From assembly GCA_964548225.1 (NCBI GenBank), contig CAZJQP010000087.1, positions 1-21,387 of the forward strand: a DNA stretch of 21,387 nucleotides. The letters are read 5' to 3'. The position numbers were made by a program, and so were the translations under genes. The stretch comes from CALMEH01 sp964548225 (GTDB lineage: Bacteria; Acidobacteriota; Blastocatellia; Pyrinomonadales; Pyrinomonadaceae). Below the pieces are notes generated by a model that made no database searches, was not told where the DNA came from, and saw nothing but the letters and a program-made list of their open reading frames with translations. Of this stretch, positions 15,422 through 21,387 are shown piece by piece (position 1 is the stretch's first letter; the number at the start of each line of letters is the position of its first letter).

Positions 15422-15438
15422 TTGGCACAGGCTTTGCA
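15422..15438 (+). promoter_or_regulatory. Sigma-54 (RpoN) -24/-12 promoter for the pilin gene
   Basis: TTGGCAC-AGGCT-TTGCA fits the sigma-54 consensus TTGGCAC-N5-TTGCW at every fixed position, with the GG (15424-15425) and GC (15436-15437) elements 12 bases apart. Transcription would start near 15449 and run toward the prepilin gene at 15610. Sigma-54 control of major pilin genes through PilS/PilR is established in Pseudomonas and others; no activator gene is in this window. Confidence 0.8.
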
Positions 15439-15609
15439 AAATATAGTATTCGGTTTGAATGAATTGTTGGCAGAAACCATTAAAACTAAGTAATTAACTG
15501 AAATAACTTCACAAAATACAGTTGATATAAGACAAGAAATGTCAAATATTACTGCCATAATTTGTCACTTTCTGTTAATAATTATCAGGTTTTATTGAGG
15601 TAAAAAAAT

Positions 15610-16035
15610 ATGCAATGTAAAAATCAAAAAGGTTTTTCTTTAATCGAATTAATTTTGGTGCTTGTAATAATTTCAGTTTTAGCAACCATAACTTTCCCGT
15701 TTCTTTTGAAAGCCAAAACTCTGGCTGAAAACAAAAGCGCATTGGCAACAATGCGAACCGCTTCTTCGGCTCAAGTTAGTTACTTTGGGCAAAACAGAAG
15801 ATTTGCACGCCTTGCAGAATTAAATACTTCTCAAAACGGAATTTTCGGAAATGTTTCAGGAACGCAATTAATCCGTGGAAAATTCACCTTTCAGATGGCT
15901 CCGATTGCGCCTACCGATGCCCAACTCCAAGACGGCTATTCGATGGTAGCAACCAAAGCTGTTGCCGGAAGTGAATTGCCGTGCATTATTTCAGTTGATC
16001 AAACAGGGGTTATTGTTGAAATTACAACTTGTTAA
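15610..16035 (+). CDS. Type IV major-pilin-like prepilin
   Basis: The product is a structural subunit of a type IV pilus or pseudopilus. This 141-aa prepilin has a short positive leader (MQCKNQKG) cleaved by the prepilin peptidase between G8 and F9, then FSLIELILVLVIISVLATI with the +5 glutamate that is required for assembly. The globular part ends with C125 and C141, which can form the C-terminal disulfide loop typical of type IVa pilins. ATG 15610 has GAGG (15597-15600) at nine bases. No other pilus genes are adjacent, so assembly machinery must be elsewhere. The sigma-54 promoter upstream supports a major pilin or environment-regulated role. Confidence 0.92.
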   Translation: MQCKNQKGFSLIELILVLVIISVLATITFPFLLKAKTLAENKSALATMRTASSAQVSYFGQNRRFARLAELNTSQNGIFGNVSGTQLIRGKFTFQMAPIAPTDAQLQDGYSMVATKAVAGSELPCIISVDQTGVIVEITTC

Positions 16036-16381
16036 TTTTCGTTTTGTATTAAAAAAACAAAGCCCGACTGCAAAGCAAGTAACATAGCTTGCTATTGCGC
16101 TCATTAAAATCCGCTTTTAGTGTATAACTTACCAAAATGCATGTTGTTCTAAAATCAAAAAAATACTCATTGAAAAGCGTTTTAACTGCCACCCGTATTT
16201 TCAATTTTTATATACTCTTTAAATTTATTTAGATAAAAAGATGACAAATTCTATTATAATTTGTTAAACTGGATTTTGACCGGATTTCTCACGAAATTTC
16301 CGGTTAGTCCGCCCGATAAAACGCTTTCAAATCTGTCCCAATCATTCCAAATTAATTTTCCTGAATTCGGTGAATAAACCA
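16036..16381. other. Intergenic region with small hairpins and a -10 box
   Basis: No gene is seen. A short stem AGCAAG/CTTGCT (16074-16079 and 16088-16093) follows the pilin gene but lacks a T-run. TATAAT at 16255-16260 is a candidate -10 box for the next gene, with no good -35. An imperfect stem CCGGATTTC / GAAATTTCCGG (16280-16303) lies in the leader that would follow it. Confidence 0.45.
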
Positions 16382-18079
16382 ATGAATATTTTTGAAGACC
16401 TTGTTGAAGAGTTAAAAGAAGAGAACTTGCTGGAAGAAACGGTAATCGAAATTAATAAAGAAAAAGCAAGAGCAGAAGATAAAACTGTTTCTGAGATTTA
16501 TTCCGTTGCAAGTGAAATACCATCCGCAACTGCGGAAGAAGATTTGAATGTTGTTCTAAGCGAATTCAAAGAAATTCTCGATGGTGGTGCCGAACCTTTG
16601 CCGGCAGAAAAATTGGCGGAAAATTCCGGCGTTTATTCGGATGCCGGGCAAATTACAAATGAAGAACACTCCTCATCGCAACCTGAAGGAGATTATCCGC
16701 CAAATGCACCGATTGCGCCGGTTCCTGATTTGCAGCCGAATTTTTACACCAGCCGTGCTACAGACGAAGTTTCGGGTCTCCAATTAGTCGAACACGTTTT
16801 TTCGGGAGTTGAGCGCGAGCAGATGAAAACTGTTCCAAAACCTTACGATGATTTGGAATGCAAAAAAGCATTGCACGCCTTTATGCAGGTTTCAGCCGAC
16901 ATAAATTCGCCGGAACACGCCCAAGCCGAATTTCGTCTGATGCAGGAAACTGAAAGTTGGTATTCCGCGCTTTCACGCCGCGATAGAAATATTTCCGTAA
17001 CGCATTTGCGACGTTATTGCGAAACGACACGCCCTGTTTTAAGCTCTACAGCTTTAATTTCTCTGGCAAGATTTTACCGAAACGCGCCATTTAACGAACA
17101 AGTTCGTAGCAAATTCGATTTAACCGTTACACGATTAATGACGCGCGAATTAAAAAACGACAAGCGCGATATGCCATTCAACCGCGAAGAGTTGATCGGG
17201 CATTTGAAAAAACTTTATTCACAATGGGCAAGCATTCCTCTTTACACTGCAAATGATGACGATTCTGAAATTTTGCTGATTGCGTTGAAATTTGAAGAAT
17301 TTATGAAGGAAGCGGAAACTGCCGAAAGTTTTGACCGCTTGATAAATGATGATTTTTTTAACCGTCTGCGGGCATTTAAAGAAAGCACGAACGAAAATTT
17401 TTTTGCACCGCTAGTTACCGCGGCGACTATCGAATGTAATGTTCGCGTTGGCAATCGTTATGTTGATTTAATTCGTGCCGAGAAAGAAAAATTCGATAAA
17501 AATGTTCTTGAAGACAAATATGGTTTTTTGCACGACCAAGCCATTTCGGAATCTTCAAGCAAAACACTTCAACTTGTTCAAATAATTGAAGATAAAGTTG
17601 AGTTTGAAGACGAAAAAACGGTTGAAGAACCCGACACCACAATCTCGAAACCTGAGAAAATTGAATCAAAGAAAGTCCCGAAAACTGCAAAAAACAAGCA
17701 CACCAAAGTCGAGAAAAACGGTTTAAGAGTCAATAAATGGTTATTAGCGGCAACCATTTTGATTGTCATCGTAAATATCGGTTTGTATGTTTGGATGAGT
17801 TATGACGATAACACGGAAATTAGCGAAAAACGGGTTGTCAAAGTGAATCTTGAAAATTCTCCGCTCAACGAATTTATCAAAGAAGCCAGAATTGGCAACA
17901 ATACATTTTTCGGTATTGTTAATCCAAATTGGGCAAGTCTTACGGAGGAGGAACAAAAAAATCTTCTGAAGAAAATTTATGGCGTTGGGGGCGAAAAAGG
18001 TTTTTCGAAGGCACAACTTCTTAACAGTGACGGCAAAACCGTTGCTTTTATTGATGGGACTGGAAGTCAAATTTACTGA
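16382..18079 (+). CDS. Unknown single-span membrane protein, acidic N-terminal region
   Basis: This protein has 565 aa from ATG 16382 (GGTGA at 16369-16373); GTG 16370 adds four residues. I do not recognise the family. Residues 1-125 are acidic and low in complexity (EDLVEELKEENLLEETVIE). Residues about 155-390 are a helical globular domain (ALHAFMQVSADINSPEHAQ; LARFYRNAPFNEQVRSKFDL; HLKKLYSQWASIPLY). A lysine-rich stretch (about 425-450) leads into one membrane helix (WLLAATILIVIVNIGLYVW), so the large domain is probably cytosolic and only about 90 residues, starting DDNTEISEK, lie outside. No signal peptide or catalytic motif is visible. It lies between the pilin gene and glnA and ends at a terminator, so it is probably transcribed alone. 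Confidence 0.75.
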   Translation: MNIFEDLVEELKEENLLEETVIEINKEKARAEDKTVSEIYSVASEIPSATAEEDLNVVLSEFKEILDGGAEPLPAEKLAENSGVYSDAGQITNEEHSSSQPEGDYPPNAPIAPVPDLQPNFYTSRATDEVSGLQLVEHVFSGVEREQMKTVPKPYDDLECKKALHAFMQVSADINSPEHAQAEFRLMQETESWYSALSRRDRNISVTHLRRYCETTRPVLSSTALISLARFYRNAPFNEQVRSKFDLTVTRLMTRELKNDKRDMPFNREELIGHLKKLYSQWASIPLYTANDDDSEILLIALKFEEFMKEAETAESFDRLINDDFFNRLRAFKESTNENFFAPLVTAATIECNVRVGNRYVDLIRAEKEKFDKNVLEDKYGFLHDQAISESSSKTLQLVQIIEDKVEFEDEKTVEEPDTTISKPEKIESKKVPKTAKNKHTKVEKNGLRVNKWLLAATILIVIVNIGLYVWMSYDDNTEISEKRVVKVNLENSPLNEFIKEARIGNNTFFGIVNPNWASLTEEEQKNLLKKIYGVGGEKGFSKAQLLNSDGKTVAFIDGTGSQIY

Positions 18080-18165
18080 AAGTTGTATAAACTTCCAATT
18101 AATCATTTTAGTTTTGATAAAAAAAGCTACAAAAATGTAGGAAATAATAAAAATCAAAGCATTTT

Positions 18166-18199
18166 GAGGTTCTACGCACTTGTTGTAGAATCTCTTTTT
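18166..18199 (+). terminator. Rho-independent terminator
   Basis: GAGGTTCTAC (18166-18175) pairs with GTAGAATCTC (18185-18194) around a nine-base loop, followed by TTTTT (18195-18199). It ends the unknown membrane-protein gene before glnA. Confidence 0.8.
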
Positions 18200-18265
18200 G
18201 TTTTGGAAAAGTCTAAAACTTAAAATTCAAATAAACCATTATTTAACAACATATTAGGAGAACAA

Positions 18266-19684
18266 ATGAACGCAAAAAACGTATTACATTATGCCGCTGA
18301 CCAAGGCGCACGATTCGTATCCGTGCGATTTACGGACTTAATCGGTTCGTGGCATCACTTAACATTTCCAATCGAACAGTTAACTGAAGACAGTTTTGAA
18401 GACGGCTTCGGCTTTGATGCTTCTTCGCTTCGCGGTTGGGCGGCAATTAACGAATCAGATATGCTTTTGGTGCCTGATCCAACTCGCTTTTGGATTGATC
18501 CTTTTGCCGGGGAAACAACGATTTGTTTGATTGCAAACGTGGTTGACCCGATTACAAAAGAAGGTTATGGATTTGATCCGCGTTCGGTTGCCGTTCGCGC
18601 CGAAAGTTACTTGAAATTTACGGGTTTGGCTGACACCGTGAACATCGGCACGGAAGCCGAATTTTTCGTTTTTGACGGAGTTTCATTTCAAAACGACCAA
18701 CTGGAAAGCGGATTTCAAATCGAAGCCGAAGAAGGGCATTGGGCAAGTGGGCGACGCGGCAATGAAATGTCGCCGAATTTCGGGTATCACATTCGCCCGA
18801 AAGAAGGTTACGTTCCGGTTGCGCCGCTTGATTCGATGATTGATTTGCGAAACGCGATTTCGTTGATTTTGGGCGAAGTCGGCATTGAAGTCGAATGTCA
18901 TCACCACGAAGTTGCGCCGATGCAAGCTGAAATTGATTTCCGTTTTGCAAATCTTCTGCACACGGCAGATAATTTGATGCTTTTCAAATATATTGTCAAA
19001 AACACGGCTTATCAGCACGGCAAAACGGTTACGTTTATGCCGAAACCGATTTACGGCGATAACGGATCGGGAATGCACTGCCATCAATCGCTGTGGAAAG
19101 ACGGCGAACCGCTTTTCGCGGGTAACGAATACGCCGGACTTTCGGAAATGGCGAAGTTTTACATTGGCGGATTGCTCAAACACGCGCCCGCACTCGTTGC
19201 GTTTGCCGCACCGACGACAAATAGTTACAAAAGATTAGTTCCGGGCTTTGAAGCTCCGGTAAATCTGGCATATTCCGCAAGAAACCGCTCTGCTGCCGTG
19301 CGAATTCCGATGTTTTCGAGTTCACCGAAAGCGAAGCGTTTGGAATTCCGTCCGCCCGACCCGTCGTGCAATCCCTATCTGACATTTGCCGCGCTTCTGA
19401 TGGCAGGTTTGGACGGTATTCAAAATAGAATTGATCCGGGCGAACCGCTCGACAAAGACATTTACGATTTGTCGCCCGAAGAATTAAAAGACGTTCCGAA
19501 CTTGCCGGGAACTTTGGACGACGCACTCAAAGCCCTCGAAGCCGATCACGAATTCTTGCTCAAAGGCGATGTTTTCTCGACCGCAATGATTGAACGATGG
19601 ATAAAATACAAACGAGAAAACGAAATCCAACCGCTTCGTTTAAGACCGCATCCGCTCGAATTTTCGATGTATTACGACATCTAA
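18266..19684 (+). CDS. glnA: Glutamine synthetase, type I
   Basis: The enzyme makes glutamine from glutamate, ammonia and ATP in the cytosol and is the main ammonia-assimilation step. This 472-aa protein is full length for GSI. Metal and substrate residues sit in GTEAEFF (E130, E132), the HHHE-A-MQAEIDF block (212-225), GSGMHCHQSLW (H271) and NRSAAVRIP (340-348). The conserved DASSLRGW loop is at 51-58. Y400 in KDIYDLSPEE matches the adenylylation tyrosine of GSI-beta, so activity can be tuned by GlnE-type adenylylation. ATG 18266 has AGGAGA at six bases. It is followed directly by a strong terminator. The nearby sigma-54 promoter belongs to the pilin gene, not to glnA, where I see no -24/-12 site. 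Confidence 0.96.
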   Translation: MNAKNVLHYAADQGARFVSVRFTDLIGSWHHLTFPIEQLTEDSFEDGFGFDASSLRGWAAINESDMLLVPDPTRFWIDPFAGETTICLIANVVDPITKEGYGFDPRSVAVRAESYLKFTGLADTVNIGTEAEFFVFDGVSFQNDQLESGFQIEAEEGHWASGRRGNEMSPNFGYHIRPKEGYVPVAPLDSMIDLRNAISLILGEVGIEVECHHHEVAPMQAEIDFRFANLLHTADNLMLFKYIVKNTAYQHGKTVTFMPKPIYGDNGSGMHCHQSLWKDGEPLFAGNEYAGLSEMAKFYIGGLLKHAPALVAFAAPTTNSYKRLVPGFEAPVNLAYSARNRSAAVRIPMFSSSPKAKRLEFRPPDPSCNPYLTFAALLMAGLDGIQNRIDPGEPLDKDIYDLSPEELKDVPNLPGTLDDALKALEADHEFLLKGDVFSTAMIERWIKYKRENEIQPLRLRPHPLEFSMYYDI

Positions 19685-19704
19685 AATCTCATTAAAATAA
19701 AGTT

Positions 19705-19749
19705 AAAACAAAAAAAGGAACAGTTTGTTATTGTTCCTTTTTTTGTTTT
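19705..19749 (+). terminator. Rho-independent terminator after glnA
   Basis: GGAACA (19717-19722) pairs with TGTTCC (19732-19737), extended by flanking A-run and T-run, and is followed by seven Ts. It is the end of the glnA transcript. Confidence 0.85.
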
Positions 19750-20062
19750 CTGCAAACTTTACCCAAAAGTAATTGGATTGCGAAAAAAGGCAAGAATAGG
19801 AGTTTATGAAAGAGTAAAATTTGAGTTATCCGAAATATTGTGTGGGATTCAGCACCAAAACAACGACCACGATAAAGCACAAAGAATGTGCCATTTGTTT
19901 GCATCAAATCATAAAGCAAAGTAAGTTCAAATAATAATCTTGATGGTCGGCGCAATTCCCATTTATCGAGTGTTTTGGGCAATTCGTGGCGCAAATTCCA
20001 GCTATCGAATATGTCTTGTTTTGATATTGGAGTCTATCCGACATTAAAAAGTAATAAGCATT
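19750..20062. other. Gene-poor gap, possible gene remnant on minus strand
   Basis: No gene with a usable start signal is seen. On the minus strand an open frame runs from about 20033 to 19728 without an ATG start near its beginning, reads ...DSWNLRHELPKTLDKWELRRPS..., and runs through the glnA terminator, so it looks like a decayed fragment or chance frame. Confidence 0.35.
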
Positions 20063-20096
20063 TGAAAAGAAAATTTAGCACGCGAATCACACGAAT
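20063..20096 (+). repeat. 34-bp direct repeat, left copy, flanking the toxin-antitoxin island
   Basis: It matches 21187-21220 at 31 of 34 positions in the same orientation; shared core GCGAATCA-ACGAAT. Dispersed repeats of the CACGAAT type are common in many bacterial genomes, so this may be coincidental pairing of a common repeat, or the footprint of the island's insertion. Confidence 0.7.
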
Positions 20097-20110
20097 TTCG
20101 GAAAATATGC

Positions 20111-20127
20111 TAAAATCTCATTCGAGG
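20111..20127 (+). promoter_or_regulatory. -10 box and ribosome binding site of first antitoxin gene
   Basis: TAAAAT (20111-20116) lies seven bases before GAGG (20124-20127) and 20 bases before ATG 20137. The second antitoxin gene has a closely similar leader (TAGAAT 20572-20577, GAGG 20584-20587), which suggests the two modules arose from one promoter region or share control. Confidence 0.5.
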
Positions 20128-20136
20128 TAAAAAGTT

Positions 20137-20352
20137 ATGATTTCAACCGAAACTATTAACAATAAAATACAAATGTTGCCGCCTTCCTCGCAAAAAGCGG
20201 TGATTGATTTTATTGATGATTTGCTCGAAAAATCGGCGAAATCAAATCAGAAGGAAAAAGCCGAAGCGTGGGAAGATTGGGCGAAAAGTCATTCAAATAA
20301 TACCGTGATTATTGACGACAGCCGCGAAGCGATTTATGGCGAAGATGAATAA
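20137..20352 (+). CDS. DUF2281-family antitoxin
   Basis: This 71-aa protein has the DUF2281 pattern: an N-terminal INNKIQMLPPSSQKAVIDFIDDLLEK helix pair, then an acidic C-terminus (EDWAKSHSNN...AIYGEDE). In type II toxin-antitoxin modules such proteins bind DNA or neutralise a PIN-domain toxin. It has its own -10 box and GAGG site, and its stop codon touches the start of the following toxin gene (TAA then ATG), the usual coupling of a VapBC pair. The paralogue at 20599 has the same layout (VINSKMQTLPIAAQTEVLHFVEFLSQK). Confidence 0.85.
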   Translation: MISTETINNKIQMLPPSSQKAVIDFIDDLLEKSAKSNQKEKAEAWEDWAKSHSNNTVIIDDSREAIYGEDE

Positions 20353-20562
20353 ATGGAAGACATTCAAGCCGACACAAACATTCTTCTGCGAAGTGCCGAA
20401 CCCGCTCACCCGACTCACGCGCAAGCCGTCAACGCCGTCAAAACTCTACTCGCAAACGGCGACCGCGTTTGTCTGATTCCACAAAACCTAATCGAATTTT
20501 GGAACGTTGCCACACGCCCGATTGATAAAAACGGCACCCGAATACTTTGTAAGTTGATTTGA
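20353..20562 (+). pseudogene. VapC-like PIN-domain toxin, C-terminally truncated
   Basis: The 69-aa open frame begins with the PIN-domain signature DTNILL (D7) and keeps E48 in NLIEFWNVATRP. PIN toxins of this type are near 135-140 aa; after the DKNG motif the sequence loses similarity and reaches a stop (20560-20562), so the last half with the remaining metal-binding aspartates is gone. It starts right after the antitoxin stop codon. It should be inactive as an RNA-cleaving toxin. The missing part was probably lost when the second module became joined here. The call as a broken gene is an inference from the family's known length. Confidence 0.78.
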
Positions 20563-20598
20563 AAACTGTGATAGAATTTCGTTGAGGTTAAATTAAGT

Positions 20599-20814
20599 AT
20601 GGTTGTTACCGAAGTTATCAATTCAAAAATGCAGACTTTGCCGATTGCGGCACAGACCGAAGTTTTGCATTTTGTTGAGTTTCTCTCGCAAAAATATGAG
20701 CAGGAAGAAGGCGAAGACAAGCAGTGGTCGGAGTTTTCGCTCAATCAAGCGATGAAAGGTCTGGAAGATGAAACGCCATACAGCGAAGAGGATTTACAAG
20801 AAAAATGGCGTTAG
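20599..20814 (+). CDS. DUF2281-family antitoxin, second copy
   Basis: This 71-aa protein is a paralogue of the antitoxin at 20137: EVINSKMQTLPIAAQTEVLHFVEFLSQK matches TINNKIQMLPPSSQKAVIDFIDDLLEK in pattern. The C-terminus is acidic (ETPYSEEDLQEKWR). A TAGAAT -10 box (20572-20577) and GAGG (20584-20587) precede ATG 20599; TTGTAA at 20548-20553 is a possible -35 with 18-base spacing, inside the end of the truncated toxin. It overlaps the next toxin gene by 10 bases, so the pair is translationally coupled. Confidence 0.85.
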   Translation: MVVTEVINSKMQTLPIAAQTEVLHFVEFLSQKYEQEEGEDKQWSEFSLNQAMKGLEDETPYSEEDLQEKWR

Positions 20815-21155
20815 CAAAAGCCGGACAAATCGTTCTTTTCCGATTTCCACAAACCGATTTAATTCTCGGAAGTCTGCGTCCTTCATTGTTGATTGCGCCG
20901 ATTCCTTCAAGCTACAACGATTGGCTGGTTTGTATGATTTCCTCGCAAATCCACCAAGCAATCCCGAATTTTGACGAAATAATCTTAAAAACCGACACCG
21001 ATTTCACCCAAACCCGCCTAAAATCCGAAAGCGTCATTCGCCTCTCGCGTTTAGCCGTTGTTTCCGAAACAATTTTCATCGGCAAACTCGGCGAAATTTC
21101 TCAAACCCGTTTGCAAAAGGTCAAAGACAATTTGGCGGATTGGATTAGAAGTTAA
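20805..21155 (+). CDS. PemK/MazF-like toxin
   Basis: This is predicted to be an mRNA-cleaving ribonuclease of the MazF/PemK fold. The 116-aa protein begins AGQIVLFRFPQTDLILGSLRPSLLIAP, the family's G-IVL-FP-TD...RP-L-IA signature, and continues with DWLVCMISSQ and a C-terminal LGEISQTRLQKVKDNLADWI. Start ATG 20805 lies inside the last codons of the antitoxin. Length is normal and no frame break is seen, so this toxin looks intact, unlike the VapC upstream. It would be held inactive by the DUF2281 protein at 20599; pairing of that family with MazF-like toxins is less usual than with PIN toxins. Confidence 0.85.
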   Translation: MALAKAGQIVLFRFPQTDLILGSLRPSLLIAPIPSSYNDWLVCMISSQIHQAIPNFDEIILKTDTDFTQTRLKSESVIRLSRLAVVSETIFIGKLGEISQTRLQKVKDNLADWIRS

Positions 21156-21186
21156 AAGCCAAAATCGCAAATCTTCCGAAAGCGTC

Positions 21187-21220
21187 TGAAAAGAAAGTTT
21201 AGCCCGCGAATCAAACGAAT
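21187..21220 (+). repeat. 34-bp direct repeat, right copy, flanking the toxin-antitoxin island
   Basis: This matches 20063-20096 at 31 of 34 positions in the same orientation. It begins 31 bases after the MazF-like toxin stop codon. Confidence 0.7.
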
Positions 21221-21236
21221 AAATACGAACAGTCTT

Positions 21237-21387
21237 TTATCTGTTTGAAGCGTTTCGCCTAAGTTCTAAACTAATTTTTTTTTTACCAATCCAAACTTTT
21301 TGAACAATTACTTCAAGTTTTTGTCCAATAACTAACGTCAGTTCGGGATAAGAATCAGCCAACAACAGAAACAAGGTCTTTGAAATT
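21237..21387 (-). CDS. Gene fragment running off the right edge, possible S1-like C-terminus
   Basis: A minus-strand frame with stop at 21237-21239 runs open to the window edge, giving the last 49 residues: ISKTLFLLLADSYPELTLVI followed by GQKLEVIVQKVWIGKKKISL and ELRRNASNR. The GQKLEVIV...KKKISLELR pattern resembles the end of an S1 RNA-binding domain. The 21-bp stretch that encodes SYPELTL recurs inverted at 130-150. The start lies outside the window. The identity is tentative; it could be a remnant rather than a gene. Confidence 0.35.
   Translation of the reverse strand, partial: ISKTLFLLLADSYPELTLVIGQKLEVIVQKVWIGKKKISLELRRNASNR
21334..21354. repeat. 21-bp repeat, inverted partner of 130-150
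   Basis: This is the reverse complement of 130-150 with one mismatch. It lies inside the partial minus-strand frame. Distance and orientation would suit the two ends of a long mobile unit, but the windowed sequence between them holds ordinary chromosomal genes, so a dispersed short repeat is more likely. Confidence 0.5.

Larger units (their letters stand above)
15241..15609. other. Divergent intergenic region, speA and pilin promoters
   Basis: No gene is seen in these 369 bases. The speA side carries a sigma-70-like promoter close to the gene. The pilin side carries a sigma-54 promoter followed by a leader of about 160 bases that is AT-rich and has no strong hairpin I can point to. Confidence 0.7.

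Noticed and set aside
18080..18265. Sigma-54 or glutamine riboswitch control of glnA
   Set aside because: No TTGGCAC-N5-TTGC motif and no recognisable riboswitch core in the leader; only the terminator of the preceding gene is clear.
19728..19994. Minus-strand 88-aa gene after glnA
   Set aside because: It starts at TTG without a ribosome binding site and runs through the glnA terminator stem; more likely a remnant or chance frame.
1..21387. One large composite transposon spanning the window, from the inverted 21-bp ends
   Set aside because: The content is mostly housekeeping genes and no transposase or integrase is present; the 21-bp pair is better seen as a dispersed repeat.

Overview
The window looks like part of a moderately AT-rich Gram-negative chromosome. 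My best guess is Acidobacteriota, probably class Blastocatellia. This rests on the gene mix: an S23-family four-helix-bundle protein, a GYF-like/zinc/membrane protein, a bacterial deoxyhypusine-synthase-family gene between arginine decarboxylase and agmatinase, a type IV pilin, and polypurine, ATTACGAAT-type and ACCACAAAG-type intergenic repeats. No rRNA, tRNA, CRISPR array or intact transposase was found, and the assignment is inference rather than a database match.

Left part (1-1925) is repeat-rich accessory DNA. It holds inverted repeats at the edge, two unrelated tandem arrays that both have a 42-bp period, a 29-bp-arm inverted repeat, an orphan 228-aa protein, and a four-helix-bundle gene whose reading frame is cut near its start by an in-frame TAG. 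Polypurine repeats flank that gene. From 1924 to 9636 come housekeeping and envelope genes: a soluble lytic transglycosylase (-); an HD-GYP sensor protein and a GYF-like/zinc/multi-span membrane protein (+, probable operon); a HEAT-repeat secreted protein and a NUDIX ADP-sugar hydrolase (-, overlapping by 4 bp); and a secreted protein of unknown function (+).

From 15240 down to 9715 runs a four-gene minus-strand cluster: speA (arginine to agmatine), a divergent deoxyhypusine-synthase-like gene, speB (agmatine to putrescine plus urea) and an AtuA/DUF1446 gene. It is a polyamine locus. The third and fourth activities are not obvious, because the DHS-like protein keeps the catalytic-type lysine but not the KHH motif of true DHS. 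Two of its intergenic gaps are almost entirely long inverted repeats. Divergent from speA is a type IV prepilin preceded by a textbook sigma-54 -24/-12 promoter, followed by an unknown single-span membrane protein and glutamine synthetase type I with its adenylylation tyrosine.

Right end (20061-21220) is a small toxin-antitoxin island. A DUF2281 antitoxin with a C-terminally truncated VapC/PIN toxin is followed by a second DUF2281 antitoxin with an intact PemK/MazF-like toxin. The island is bracketed by 34-bp direct repeats. A minus-strand gene fragment runs off the right edge, and a 21-bp stretch inside it recurs inverted near the left edge. The best candidates for something undescribed are the SpeA/DHS-like/SpeB/AtuA cluster and the unknown membrane protein between pilin and glnA.
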